A stretch of 64,000 nt of DNA from Nocardioides sediminis (GTDB lineage: Bacteria > Actinomycetota > Actinomycetes > Propionibacteriales > Nocardioidaceae): positions 248,001 to 312,000 of the forward strand of contig NZ_PZYZ01000002.1 of the NCBI RefSeq assembly GCF_003047295.1, in the 5' to 3' direction. The notes under the pieces are model-generated. The model had not been told where the DNA came from, searched no databases, and worked only from the letters and a program-made list of their open reading frames with translations. The position numbers were made by a program, and so were the translations under genes. Of this stretch, positions 36,989 through 44,691 are shown in pieces (positions within the stretch are counted from its first letter, which is position 1; each line of letters begins with the position of its first letter).

Positions 36989-37537
36989 GTGCAGTTCGTC
37001 GGTCTACGGGACACGTGAAGCGGCAGGGTGGCTGCGACGTGAACTCCGGTGGCCTTTCACGCGGCAGCTGCCGCACGTGGCAACGGTCCGGCACGCGGGT
37101 CGCGCTCGACGAGTGGCGCAGCAAGTGTCAGTCCCAACCATGTGCTCCCACAACGCAGGACCTACTGCAGGGGTGTTTCGCCGGGGTGCACTCCGACGTC
37201 GGCGGGACCTACCCAAAAGGTGTGCCGCTGTCAGGCATCCCGCTCAAGTGGATAGTTGACGAAGCCCGAGCCCACGGCTTGGGAGTCCGGTCCAACCGCT
37301 ACAGGGACCTGTGCACGCTCAACCGCTCCATCGCTCTGGGGGATCCGCACCCGAACTCTGGGTGGTGGCGAGTGCTCGGCAGACGCAGGCGGCGCCCCCT
37401 GAGGGGGCGAAGGTGCACGGCAGTGTCGCCGACCGGTTGGCCGCCCCAATGCGTCGTACCGCGCCCGGCTGCCCGAGAGCTACGAGGTTGTTGATGAGGA
37501 TAGGCCGACCCTTCGCAACCCATCTACGCCTCACTGA
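36989..37537 (+). pseudogene. DUF2235 (Tle1-like alpha/beta hydrolase) gene remnant
   Basis: Co-linear fragments of a DUF2235 protein appear in shifting frames: 'VQFVGLRDT' (from 36989), 'EAAGWLRRELRWPF' with 'LPHVATVRHA', then 'VALDEWRSK', 'GVHSDVGGTYPKG' and 'IPLKWIVDEARAHGLG' (to about 37290), 'KVHGSVADRLAAP' and 'NASYRARLPESYEVVDE', ending at a stop at 37535-37537. At least four frameshifts are needed; one is a single extra G near 37097. The family includes phospholipase effectors and uncharacterised hydrolases. The N-terminal third is missing. Clearly inactive. Confidence 0.8.
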
Positions 37538-37934
37538 GTCGCCGGCCAACCTTGCGTCCGGGCTGGGACCGCTGCCGGGATCGTGCGTGCGCTGCCCCCG
37601 GAGCCCGACGTCCCTACCCCAACCTGACGAGGTGACGCGCCCCCAGCGCCGAGCGCGCCTGCTGGACGACGCTGCTTGGCATTGATGGAGCCATTGCCCG
37701 ACCGTTTGAGGCTGAGACTCAATTACGCCGGACACGGCGCTTGGCGCCAACCCGCCCGGGCGTCTTCGATGAACCGGGCTCAGCAGAGCAGCCCAGACGC
37801 CGCGCCGCCGAAGCAGAGTTCCCGTTCCGCTGCGGTCTCCCTGCGCTTGAGCCATAGTGCTCGACGTCACTTGACTGGCGGCGCATAGGGCCGCGTGTTG
37901 CGTGACAAGCACGAAGGCCTCCGCCGCTCACACG
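37538..37934. other. no gene recognised
   Basis: About 400 bp without a convincing frame on either strand. It may contain the promoter of the cassette that follows; I could not identify a clear -10/-35 pair or ribosome site. Confidence 0.45.
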
Positions 37935-38369
37935 ATGACTGAGCAGCGGCAGGCCGATGGCGCTACGAGGGTGGGACACTTGCTGAACGACGTTGTGACG
38001 ACGGCTCTGGGTCTGGTAGTCGGAGTGCTCACCGGGTACTACTTCGAGTGGCGGAGCTCGCGGTCCACTCGCGCACAGAACATCGAGCTCGAGAACAAGC
38101 TCCGTGTGCTGCGAGAAAGCATCTACTCCGTCAATGCGCGGGATCCGGCCGATTCCATCGACTCCTCCGTCAGCGTCCCCAAGGACTTGGAGCAGCAGTT
38201 GTGGCAGTGGCTCCAGGACTTCCAGGGCCCGGACGGCACAATCCAGCGCACGCGGGTGTTCGACCGGTTCTCGGGCCTCGGCTATAACGCAAACGAAGTG
38301 ATGGCGGCACTTACTCGATTGGATGAGCAGGGGTACGTGGATATGGGTGAGGAGATCCGGGTGCAATGA
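37935..38369 (+). CDS. membrane protein with C-terminal winged-helix-like region (cassette gene 1)
   Basis: 144 residues from ATG 37935 (a GTG at 37902 would add 11). One transmembrane helix (about 20-37, 'TALGLVVGVLTGYYF'), a basic and then charged, probably coiled segment ('NIELENKLRVLRE'), and a C-terminal part 'RVFDRFSGLGYNANEVMAAL' plus 'TRLDEQGYVDMGEEIRV' that looks like a winged helix. No known family recognised. The stop overlaps the next ATG (ATGA), so it is tightly coupled to the BadF-type ATPase. Codon use is less GC-biased than its surroundings. Confidence 0.7.
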   Translation: MTEQRQADGATRVGHLLNDVVTTALGLVVGVLTGYYFEWRSSRSTRAQNIELENKLRVLRESIYSVNARDPADSIDSSVSVPKDLEQQLWQWLQDFQGPDGTIQRTRVFDRFSGLGYNANEVMAALTRLDEQGYVDMGEEIRVQ

Positions 38370-39388
38370 CGCCGGTGTTTATGGGAGTCGACTCAGGAGG
38401 AACCCGCACCAACGTCCGTATACGTGTAGGGGAAGAGATCAAGAGCTTCGAGCTCGCGGAGTCGCTGGGCGGCTCGCTGTCTCCGTCTGAGTACGCCAAG
38501 ACGTTGCGAGCGATCCTCCTCCCGGCGGAGAGCCGCTTGCTTGATAGCCACGACGCGAGCGAGATCGCCATCTTCATCAGTGCTGCGGGATTCACCCAAG
38601 CGTTTCGCGAGGACTTCCTGGACGCAATCAACGAGGTTGCGCCGACGGTCCTCTCCGGACGTATTGCCAGCATCAGCATCGCCAACGATGCTCCGACATT
38701 GCTCCTGGGCCACCAGGCAGACGCAATCGTGATCGCGGGCACCGGGTCGAACGTGCTGGTCCAGGCTCGCGACGGGGCGCTGTTCCAGGTCGGTGGTCAC
38801 GAGTGGGTGGCGTCGGACTACGGTGCGGGCTTCTGGATCGGACTCCGCGGGATCCGTCGCGCCTATCGCGACCACGAATCGGGCATGAACACCGTGCTGC
38901 TGCAGCGGCTGGTGCAGGAGTACGGACTGCGAGCACACGACGAGCGACGGCTCATAGCCAAGTTCCGGGACCTGGCGATCGCGGACGCGAACATGAAGCC
39001 GGAGATCGCACGGTTCGCAGCAGAGGTGTGCTCCGCGGCGGAGCGCGGTGACGAAGCGGCGCAGGACATCGTGAAGGTCGAGGCGGAGGACTTGGCGGAC
39101 GTGCTCGCTGGGTCTTTGCGCCGGAGGTTCTCGATCGACGAGCTCGCGGACGGTTTGACGATCGTCGAGTGCGGCGGGCTCCTGAGCAACGACTTCTATC
39201 AACAAGCGTTCCGTTCGCAGGTGGAGATGCGCTTGAGGACGGGTGGGCGCCCAGCGACGATCGCGTGGCGCCATGTCACGACGGGCTTGGACGCGGCTCT
39301 CAACCTCGCTGCTGACGTTCACGAGTTGAAGAGGGACATGGCGACGATCGCGGCGCAGTTCCGCCCTCTGGTAGTTCGGCTCAACTGA
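38366..39388 (+). CDS. BadF/BadG/BcrA/BcrD-type ATPase, N-acetylglucosamine-kinase-like (cassette gene 2)
   Basis: 340 residues of the ASKHA fold. Phosphate-1 motif 'GVDSGGTRTNVRI' (about 7-19), 'AIFISAAGF', phosphate-2 'IVIAGTGSNVLVQ', 'GGHEWVASDYGAGFWIG' as in GlcNAc kinases, and the adenosine region 'IVECGGLLSND'. Sugar kinases and activator ATPases share this fold, so the substrate is open. 15 of the first 66 codons end in A or T, against about 2 in 40 for uraH, indicating acquisition. Coupled by ATGA to the membrane protein, which could be a sensor or effector partner. Confidence 0.85.
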   Translation: MTPVFMGVDSGGTRTNVRIRVGEEIKSFELAESLGGSLSPSEYAKTLRAILLPAESRLLDSHDASEIAIFISAAGFTQAFREDFLDAINEVAPTVLSGRIASISIANDAPTLLLGHQADAIVIAGTGSNVLVQARDGALFQVGGHEWVASDYGAGFWIGLRGIRRAYRDHESGMNTVLLQRLVQEYGLRAHDERRLIAKFRDLAIADANMKPEIARFAAEVCSAAERGDEAAQDIVKVEAEDLADVLAGSLRRRFSIDELADGLTIVECGGLLSNDFYQQAFRSQVEMRLRTGGRPATIAWRHVTTGLDAALNLAADVHELKRDMATIAAQFRPLVVRLN

Positions 39389-39604
39389 GCGCTCGCCGGG
39401 TTGATTCACGGTCCCGGTGCACGTCGTCCTGAGGACGCCGGGCCAGACGGGCGACTGATGGCGGTTCTCCACAGGACGGGTCACCTTGGCTCTCGACGGG
39501 TCCTAGGCCGATAATCCCTCGTTCGAGGCCGATAGAAATCAAGCGCTCGACCTTGTCATCGCCGACCTGTCAACGGGAAGCACTATTCGGGGGCAAGGAG
39601 GGCA

Positions 39605-39862
39605 GCCCCGGCAGGCGGGAGTGGTCCGCATCGACTTCAGCTTCCTCGTGCCGGGCGCGACCACGGCGAGCGCTCCCGTCCCCACCTGGGCCGGCCCGTC
39701 GTGCACCACCCACATCCGCACGTCCGGCGCCATCAGCCCGGAGAGGTCGAGCGCGTGCCGACTCTCGGGCGGCGCGGCGGGCTCCATGTCGTCGAGGTGC
39801 TCCTGGAGGAACGCGGCGAGACGGGGGTCGACGAAGTCCGCGCGCTGGATCGTGGGAGGCAC
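39605..39862 (-). pseudogene. GNAT acetyltransferase, N-terminal remnant
   Basis: From GTG 39862 on the minus strand, about 86 codons read 'DPRLAAFLQEHLDDMEPAAP', 'ALDLSGLMAPDVRMWVVHDG', 'VGTGALAVV' and 'KLKSMRTTPACRG': the N-terminal half of a small GNAT enzyme up to the acetyl-CoA binding loop. After 'CRG' the frame continues into unrelated sequence and stops at 39539. The continuation (SAIL...) lies at 36306 and below, so this is the other half of the interrupted gene. Confidence 0.85.
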
Positions 39863-39927
39863 GCGAGACGTCGTGCCTCAGCGACGTGGCGGCCAGGTTT
39901 CCGGTCCGCCCTGACCACTAGTGGGAA

Positions 39928-41229
39928 TCAGGTCAGGCTGTCCCAGACCTCGGTGGTCACCACGCCGGTGGCTGGCAGCCCCTTCTTGCGCTGGTACGCC
40001 GCGACGGCCCGGGCGGTCTTCTTGTCCACGACGCCGTCGATGCGGACGGGCCGACCGAGGGCGGCCGTAACAGCGCGCTGGAGCCGGAGCACGGCGGCCC
40101 CGGTGTCGCCCACCTTGAGCAGCGGCCGGCCGCCGCGGGCGAGCAGCGCGGTCCAGGTGTCACGGGTGAGGCGACCGGTCTCGGGGAGGTCGAGCCGGCG
40201 CTGGGCCTTGCTGACCGCGGCGGCCGTGCGGGCGTCGTACCGGCCCGTGATCGGAGCCCTGGTCAGCTTCTGTCGGCGTAGCAGGCACTGCGCGACCCGG
40301 ACCGCGTCGCCGTTGCGGCCCGTGCGGAGCGTGGGGTAACGGCGGAGGTCCGCGTCGACGCCCCGGCACAGCGGCCGGCTGCGGGGCGCGACCGAGCCGC
40401 GGCCGACGTCGACCCAGTTGGCGTCCACGGTCATCGCGTGGCCGCCGAACGACTCCACGACGTCGATGGCGTACTGGTGGACGCGGGCGTGGTCGTCCCA
40501 CTCGCTGCTCAGCACCCGTCGGTCGGTGCGCGTGTCGGCGCGGCCGTTGGCCCAGGCGAACCAGATGTCGTCGGGCATCGCGTAGGAGCCGCGGGAGACC
40601 CGGTGCGCGTAGTCCAGGGAGGTGATCGCGGCGCCGATGCTGGAGTAGACCCCCGAGCGGAAGCCCGCGCCGTGCAGCGCCCTGGTCCACCCGGACAGGA
40701 ACGACAGCGCCGACCGGCGGCAGTCGTCCGGGCCGATGTCGTAGTCCTCGAGGTCGTAGTAGAGCGTGCTGCCCTTCCCGAGGCCGAGGTCCCGCGCGGT
40801 GCCGACCGCGGCGCGGGCCTGGGCGCGTCCCTGCTTCTCGGCGGCGGGCAGGTCGGACGTCATGCGGTCGGCGTACCCCGAGCAGCTGGCCTGCGGCCCG
40901 ACCCACAGCGGCAGCAGGTGCCAGCCGCGCCGCTGCTGGGTGCGCACCCAGTCGGCGTCGAGCTCGGGCTGGTCGCAGAGGCGGTTGCTGCCGCCGATGT
41001 AGATGCCGATGCCGGAGTAAGGCGACGCGAGCCGCCACGCGTCCATCACCTCCTGTGCCGGGGCCGCGCAGGTGTCGAACGCGTAGCCGGTCAGCGAGCC
41101 GGGCTCGGCGCCCTTCCCGCCCGCGGCGTGGCCCGGCGACGGCGTCACCACCGCCACTGCGGCGGTGGCAGCCACGGCCAGCACGGCCAGGCCGCGTCGA
41201 GCACGACGAGTGATCCCCGAGAGTCGCAT
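39928..41229 (-). CDS. secreted DUF1906 glycoside-hydrolase-like protein with peptidoglycan-binding repeats
   Basis: 433 residues. Basic start 'RRARRG' and a hydrophobic stretch form a signal peptide (1-36). Residues ~45-260 are a DUF1906 (Rv2525c-like) TIM-barrel domain: 'GYAFDTCAAP', 'GIGIYIGGSNRLC', 'LYYDLEDYDIG', 'YSSIGAAITSLD' and 'IWFAWANG'. Two peptidoglycan-binding domains follow ('AVRVAQCLLRRQKL...ITGRYDA' and 'AAVLRLQRAV...DGVVDKKTARAVAAYQ'). It probably acts on or binds the cell wall. ATG 41229 has no Shine-Dalgarno site. It is divergent from the gene at 41267 with 37 bp between. Confidence 0.9.
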   Translation of the reverse strand: MRLSGITRRARRGLAVLAVAATAAVAVVTPSPGHAAGGKGAEPGSLTGYAFDTCAAPAQEVMDAWRLASPYSGIGIYIGGSNRLCDQPELDADWVRTQQRRGWHLLPLWVGPQASCSGYADRMTSDLPAAEKQGRAQARAAVGTARDLGLGKGSTLYYDLEDYDIGPDDCRRSALSFLSGWTRALHGAGFRSGVYSSIGAAITSLDYAHRVSRGSYAMPDDIWFAWANGRADTRTDRRVLSSEWDDHARVHQYAIDVVESFGGHAMTVDANWVDVGRGSVAPRSRPLCRGVDADLRRYPTLRTGRNGDAVRVAQCLLRRQKLTRAPITGRYDARTAAAVSKAQRRLDLPETGRLTRDTWTALLARGGRPLLKVGDTGAAVLRLQRAVTAALGRPVRIDGVVDKKTARAVAAYQRKKGLPATGVVTTEVWDSLT

Positions 41230-41266
41230 GGGGAGGAGGGTACCGACGCGGAGTAACGTCGAGGAG

Positions 41267-41545
41267 ATGCGACGCGACAGCACCACCGACGACATGGTCC
41301 ACGAGTCCGCCCTCCAGCTGTGGGCGGCCGCCCAGACGGACTTCGACCCGTTCGAGGTCCCGCCCGAGCAGTGGGGTCCCGACCCCGTCCCGGTGCGGGA
41401 CGCCGACATCGCGCACGACACCAGGCTGGACCTCGACGTCGTACGCGACTCGCTGCGCCGCCTGGACGGCACGCGGGTCGTCGTCCGGCAGGACGCCGGC
41501 GACCTCGCGGTGACCCGGGTGACCCCGGACGACGTCCCGCTCTGA
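41267..41545 (+). CDS. small acidic protein of unknown function
   Basis: 92 residues, acidic ('DDMVHES', 'FDPFEVPPEQWGPDPVPV', 'DADIAHDTRLDLDVV'), no membrane segment. I recognise no family. The start is ambiguous: ATG 41267 has GAGGAG touching it (too close for a ribosome site) but a TAACGT -10 box 7 nt upstream, so a leaderless start fits best. Convergent with the acyl-CoA dehydrogenase gene (7-bp gap). Confidence 0.65.
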   Translation: MRRDSTTDDMVHESALQLWAAAQTDFDPFEVPPEQWGPDPVPVRDADIAHDTRLDLDVVRDSLRRLDGTRVVVRQDAGDLAVTRVTPDDVPL

Positions 41546-41552
41546 GGGCGGG

Positions 41553-42701
41553 TCAGAGGCCGAGCATCCGGCCGATGATCTCCTTCTGGATCTCGGTCGT
41601 CCCGCCGTAGATCGTCTGGATCCGCGAGTCGGTGTAGGCCTTGGAGATCGGGTACTCGTTCATGTAGCCGTAGCCGCCGTGCAGCTGCACCCCGGCGTCG
41701 ACGACGCGCTTCTGCAGCTCGGTGGTCCACCACTTGGCCATCGAGGCGAGCGAGGTGTCGACCGTGCCGGCGTTGAGCCGCAGCACGCAGTCGTTGACGA
41801 ACACCCGCGCGATGTGGGCCTCGGTCGCCATCTCCGCGAGCACGAAGCGGTTGTGCTGGAACTTCCCGATCGGCTTGCCGAACGCCTCCCGCTCGCGGGC
41901 GTACGCCAGGCACAGCTCCAGCACGTGCTCGATCGCCGCGACCGCGATGCAGGCGATGGAGATCCGCTCCTGCGGCAGGTTCTCCATCAGCGAGACGAAC
42001 CCCGTCCCCGGTGCGCCCAGCAGGTTGGCCTTGGGCACCCGGACGTCGGTGAAGGAGAGCTCGGCGGTGTCCTGCGCGTGCAGCCCCATCTTGTCCAGGT
42101 TGCGGCCCCGCTCGAAGCCCTCCATCCCGCGCTCGACCACCAGCAGGCTGATGCCCTGGTGCCCGGCGTCCGGGTCGGTGCGGCACACGACGATGACGAG
42201 GTCGGCCAGGATGCCGTTGCTGATGAACGTCTTGGACCCGTTGAGCACGTAGTGGTCGCCGGCGTCGACCGCCGTCGTGCGGATGCCCTGGAGGTCCGAC
42301 CCGGCGCCGGGCTCGGTCATCGCGATGGCCGAGACGATCTCGCCGGACACCAGGCCGGGCAGCCAGCGCTGCTTCTGCTCCTCGGTCCCCAGCGAGGAGA
42401 TGTAGGGGACGATGATGTCGGTGTGCACGGCGAAGCCGGGCCCGGACGCCCCCACGCGGGCGGCCTCCTCGGCCAGCACCATGTTGTAGCGGAAGTCCTT
42501 GATCCCCGGTCCGCCGTAGGCCTCCTCGACGTCGAAGCACAACAGCCCCGCCTCGCCCGCCTTGCGCCAGACCTCGCGGTCGACGATGCCGTCGGCCTCC
42601 CACTTCTCGTGGTAGGGCGCGACCTCGCGCTCGAAGAACGTGCGAGCGGTCGCGCGGAAGTCCTCGTGCTCCTGCTCGAGGATCGACGGGCGCTCAGGCA
42701 T
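41553..42701 (-). CDS. acyl-CoA dehydrogenase
   Basis: 382 residues of the acyl-CoA dehydrogenase fold: 'FFEREVAPYHEKWE', 'AYGGPGIKDFRYN', the flavin/substrate segment 'AIAMTEPGAGSDLQGIRT', 'GSKTFISNG', and the C-terminal 'MAKWWTTELQKRVVDAGVQLHGGYGYMNE' with 'YGGTTEIQKEIIGR', where the Glu two residues after GGT is in the usual catalytic-base area. It oxidises an acyl-CoA with FAD. ATG 42701 has AAGGAG 6 nt before it. It overlaps the MpaB gene by 8 bp; last gene of a three-gene unit. Confidence 0.93.
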   Translation of the reverse strand: MPERPSILEQEHEDFRATARTFFEREVAPYHEKWEADGIVDREVWRKAGEAGLLCFDVEEAYGGPGIKDFRYNMVLAEEAARVGASGPGFAVHTDIIVPYISSLGTEEQKQRWLPGLVSGEIVSAIAMTEPGAGSDLQGIRTTAVDAGDHYVLNGSKTFISNGILADLVIVVCRTDPDAGHQGISLLVVERGMEGFERGRNLDKMGLHAQDTAELSFTDVRVPKANLLGAPGTGFVSLMENLPQERISIACIAVAAIEHVLELCLAYAREREAFGKPIGKFQHNRFVLAEMATEAHIARVFVNDCVLRLNAGTVDTSLASMAKWWTTELQKRVVDAGVQLHGGYGYMNEYPISKAYTDSRIQTIYGGTTEIQKEIIGRMLGL

Positions 42702-43617
42702 GGCTGCTCCTTGCTGGTGGGTGGCTGTGGGCGTTGAGGGTGTCGAGCATCGACAGGGGCCCGAGGTCGGAGAGCCGGTGCCCGCCGGGGTAGGTGGCCG
42801 CGCGGTGCCGGAACTCCTCACGCCGGGGCGGCGCGAGGCGCAGCAGGAGGCGTCGTGCCTGCAGGCCGCGGCGCACGAGCGCCCCGAGCCAGGCCGGCTG
42901 CTCGGGCATCCCGAGGGCGATGCGCAGCGGCTCGTCCATGATCGCGATCGACACCCGCCGGACCAGCGGGCGCAGCGGCGCCGGCACGACCGTGCTGCCG
43001 ACCGCGATGGTGGCCTCGGCGACCGCGTGGCCCGCCGCGCTGGGCGCGAAGCGGGTGCGCTCGAAGTCGACGAGCAGCGCGAGGTAGCCGTCGTACGTCG
43101 TGGGGAGGCCCTTGATGCCCATCAGCTCGCCGAACCGGGTCGTCACGCGGGTCATGGCCACCAGCTCGTGCGGGTCCAGCGGTCGCCAGCCGTAGGCGGA
43201 GATCCAGCGCACCGGCCCGACGAGGGTGGTGGCCAGCACGTAGGCGTACTCGTCGTCGGGGATGTCGTAGTGGCCGTGGATCCGGTTGAGCCGACGCACC
43301 GCGGCGTGGCCGCGCTCGCTGTCGATCCCGTCGACGGTCGCCTCCTGCCCGATCAGGATCGTGTCGTCGTAGCGCTTGAGCCCGTGGTGCTCGAACTCGC
43401 CCGTGCGGTGCAGCAGCTCCGCGATCGAGGGCACGCCGAAGTCACGCATGAACGCGATCCCGGTGCCCTGGGAGTAGTCCCACGGGAACTCGCGTCGCGC
43501 GGTGAGGCCGAGGATCTCGTCGGCGTCGCGCTCGGGGTCCAGCGCCCGGATGCGGCGCAGGTTGTCGTAGCGCCGGGGGTGCGCCAGCCGGAGGCCCAAC
43601 CGGGTCAGGACACCCAT
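42694..43617 (-). CDS. MpaB-type oxygenase (DUF2236)
   Basis: 307 residues of the DUF2236/MpaB family: 'FMRDFGVPSIAELLHRTGEF', 'RRLNRIHGHYDIPDDEYAYV' with candidate haem or metal His residues, 'GPVRWISAYGWRPLDPHE' and 'MGIKGLPTTYDGYLALLVDFE'. Members (rubber oxygenase Lcp, MpaB) are haem oxygenases or uncharacterised oxidoreductases. ATG 43617 lies inside the end of the LLM gene (13-bp overlap), and its stop overlaps the acyl-CoA dehydrogenase start, so the three are translated together. Confidence 0.88.
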   Translation of the reverse strand: MGVLTRLGLRLAHPRRYDNLRRIRALDPERDADEILGLTARREFPWDYSQGTGIAFMRDFGVPSIAELLHRTGEFEHHGLKRYDDTILIGQEATVDGIDSERGHAAVRRLNRIHGHYDIPDDEYAYVLATTLVGPVRWISAYGWRPLDPHELVAMTRVTTRFGELMGIKGLPTTYDGYLALLVDFERTRFAPSAAGHAVAEATIAVGSTVVPAPLRPLVRRVSIAIMDEPLRIALGMPEQPAWLGALVRRGLQARRLLLRLAPPRREEFRHRAATYPGGHRLSDLGPLSMLDTLNAHSHPPARSSHA

Positions 43618-44645
43618 TCCTTCACCTGCGCGATGGTGGCGGCCGGGTCGTCGGAGGCCGGGGTGAGCGAGAGGTTGGTGACGCCGGCCTCGCGGAAGGC
43701 AGCGATCCGCTCCTTGACGTACGACGCGGGGCCGACGAGGTTGGCCGCCTCCAGCCACTCGGTGGGGACGAGGGCCTCGGCCTCCTTCTTCTTCCCCGAG
43801 AGGTAGAGGTCCTGGATCTCCTCGGCCTCCTTCTCGTAGCCGTAGGCGCGGGCGACGTCGTTGTAGAAGTTCTTGCCCTTCGCGCCCATGCCGCCGACGT
43901 ACAGGGCGAAGATCGGACGGGCGAAGTCGAGCAGGGCCTTGGTCTCCGGACCCTCGCCGATGGCGACCATGCCGCCGGCGTTGACCTCGAGCGGGCCCAG
44001 GTCGGGGGACCGCCTGGCCTTGCCGGCCGCGAGCGGCTCGTCCCAGACGAGGTGCGCCTTCTCGGGGTGGAAGAGGTGGGGGATCCAGCCGTCGGCGATC
44101 TCGGCGGCCTGCTCGACGTTCTTGGGGCCGAGGGCCGCGACGTAGATCGGGATGGTGTCCCGCTCGGGGCGGGTGAGGAGCTTGAGCGGCTTGCCGAGGC
44201 CGGTGACCGCGCCGTGCTCCTTGGTCAGCGGCAGCTTGATGATGCCGTCGTTGGTGAGCGGCTCGCGCTTGAGGCCCCGGCGCACGATGTCGATCACCTC
44301 GGCGGTCCGGCCCAGCGGCTTGGAGTAGGGGACGCCGTGGAAGCCCTCGATGACCTGCGGGCCGCTGGCGCCGAGGCCGAGGATCGCCCGGCCGCCCGAG
44401 ACGTTGTCGAGGCCGGCCGCGGTCTGGAGGAGCGCGCCGGGGGTGCGCGAGTAGATGTTGAGGATCGCCGAGCCGATCTCGATCGTCTCGGTCTTGGCCG
44501 CGAGGTAGCCCATCAGCGTGGGGGAGTCGAAGCCGTAGGCCTCCGCCACCCAGACGGTGTCGAGCCCCGCCTTCTCGAGCGCTCCGACCTGGTCGGCGGC
44601 CTCGCGCGGGTTCCCGGCGTACATGAGCGGCATCGAGAGCTTCAT
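43605..44645 (-). CDS. LLM-class F420-dependent oxidoreductase
   Basis: 346 residues of the luciferase-like TIM barrel: 'MPLMYAGNPREAADQVGALE', 'LDTVWVAEAYGFDSPTLMG', 'IGSAILNIYSRTP', 'ILGLGASGPQVIEGFHG', 'IPIYVAALGPKNVEQAAEIADG', typical of F420-dependent enzymes of actinobacteria. The substrate is unknown. ATG 44645 has no Shine-Dalgarno site; GTGACA-N7-TGTCAC lies 11-29 nt upstream. First gene of LLM-mpaB-ACAD. Confidence 0.92.
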   Translation of the reverse strand: MKLSMPLMYAGNPREAADQVGALEKAGLDTVWVAEAYGFDSPTLMGYLAAKTETIEIGSAILNIYSRTPGALLQTAAGLDNVSGGRAILGLGASGPQVIEGFHGVPYSKPLGRTAEVIDIVRRGLKREPLTNDGIIKLPLTKEHGAVTGLGKPLKLLTRPERDTIPIYVAALGPKNVEQAAEIADGWIPHLFHPEKAHLVWDEPLAAGKARRSPDLGPLEVNAGGMVAIGEGPETKALLDFARPIFALYVGGMGAKGKNFYNDVARAYGYEKEAEEIQDLYLSGKKKEAEALVPTEWLEAANLVGPASYVKERIAAFREAGVTNLSLTPASDDPAATIAQVKEWVS

Positions 44646-44655
44646 GGGGCAAACT

Positions 44656-44674
44656 GTGACACCGTTACTGTCAC
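44656..44674. promoter_or_regulatory. GTGACA-N7-TGTCAC repeat before the LLM operon
   Basis: Perfect 6-bp arms with a 7-bp AT-richer spacer (CCGTTAC), immediately upstream of the LLM-mpaB-acyl-CoA dehydrogenase unit. Symmetry suits a TetR-type or similar dimeric repressor; no regulator gene is adjacent. Confidence 0.5.
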
Positions 44675-44691
44675 GATCGCAAGGTTGTCGC

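Larger units (their letters stand above)
36307..39604. other. about 3.3 kb of foreign-looking DNA splitting a GNAT gene
   Basis: The segment lies exactly between the two co-linear halves of one acetyltransferase gene. It has visibly lower GC and weaker third-position bias than the rest of the window. It holds a decayed DUF2235 gene and an intact two-gene cassette (37935-39388). I see no transposase, integrase, terminal inverted repeats or target duplication, so it is not a recognisable IS; boundaries are set from where GNAT homology stops. Confidence 0.75.

Noticed and set aside
39515..39530. tRNA-like 'TCGTTCGAGG' stretch
   Set aside because: No acceptor, D or anticodon stem can be drawn around it.
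36307..39604. Insertion sequence or prophage
   Set aside because: No transposase, integrase, terminal inverted repeats or target duplication; only cargo-like genes and remnants.
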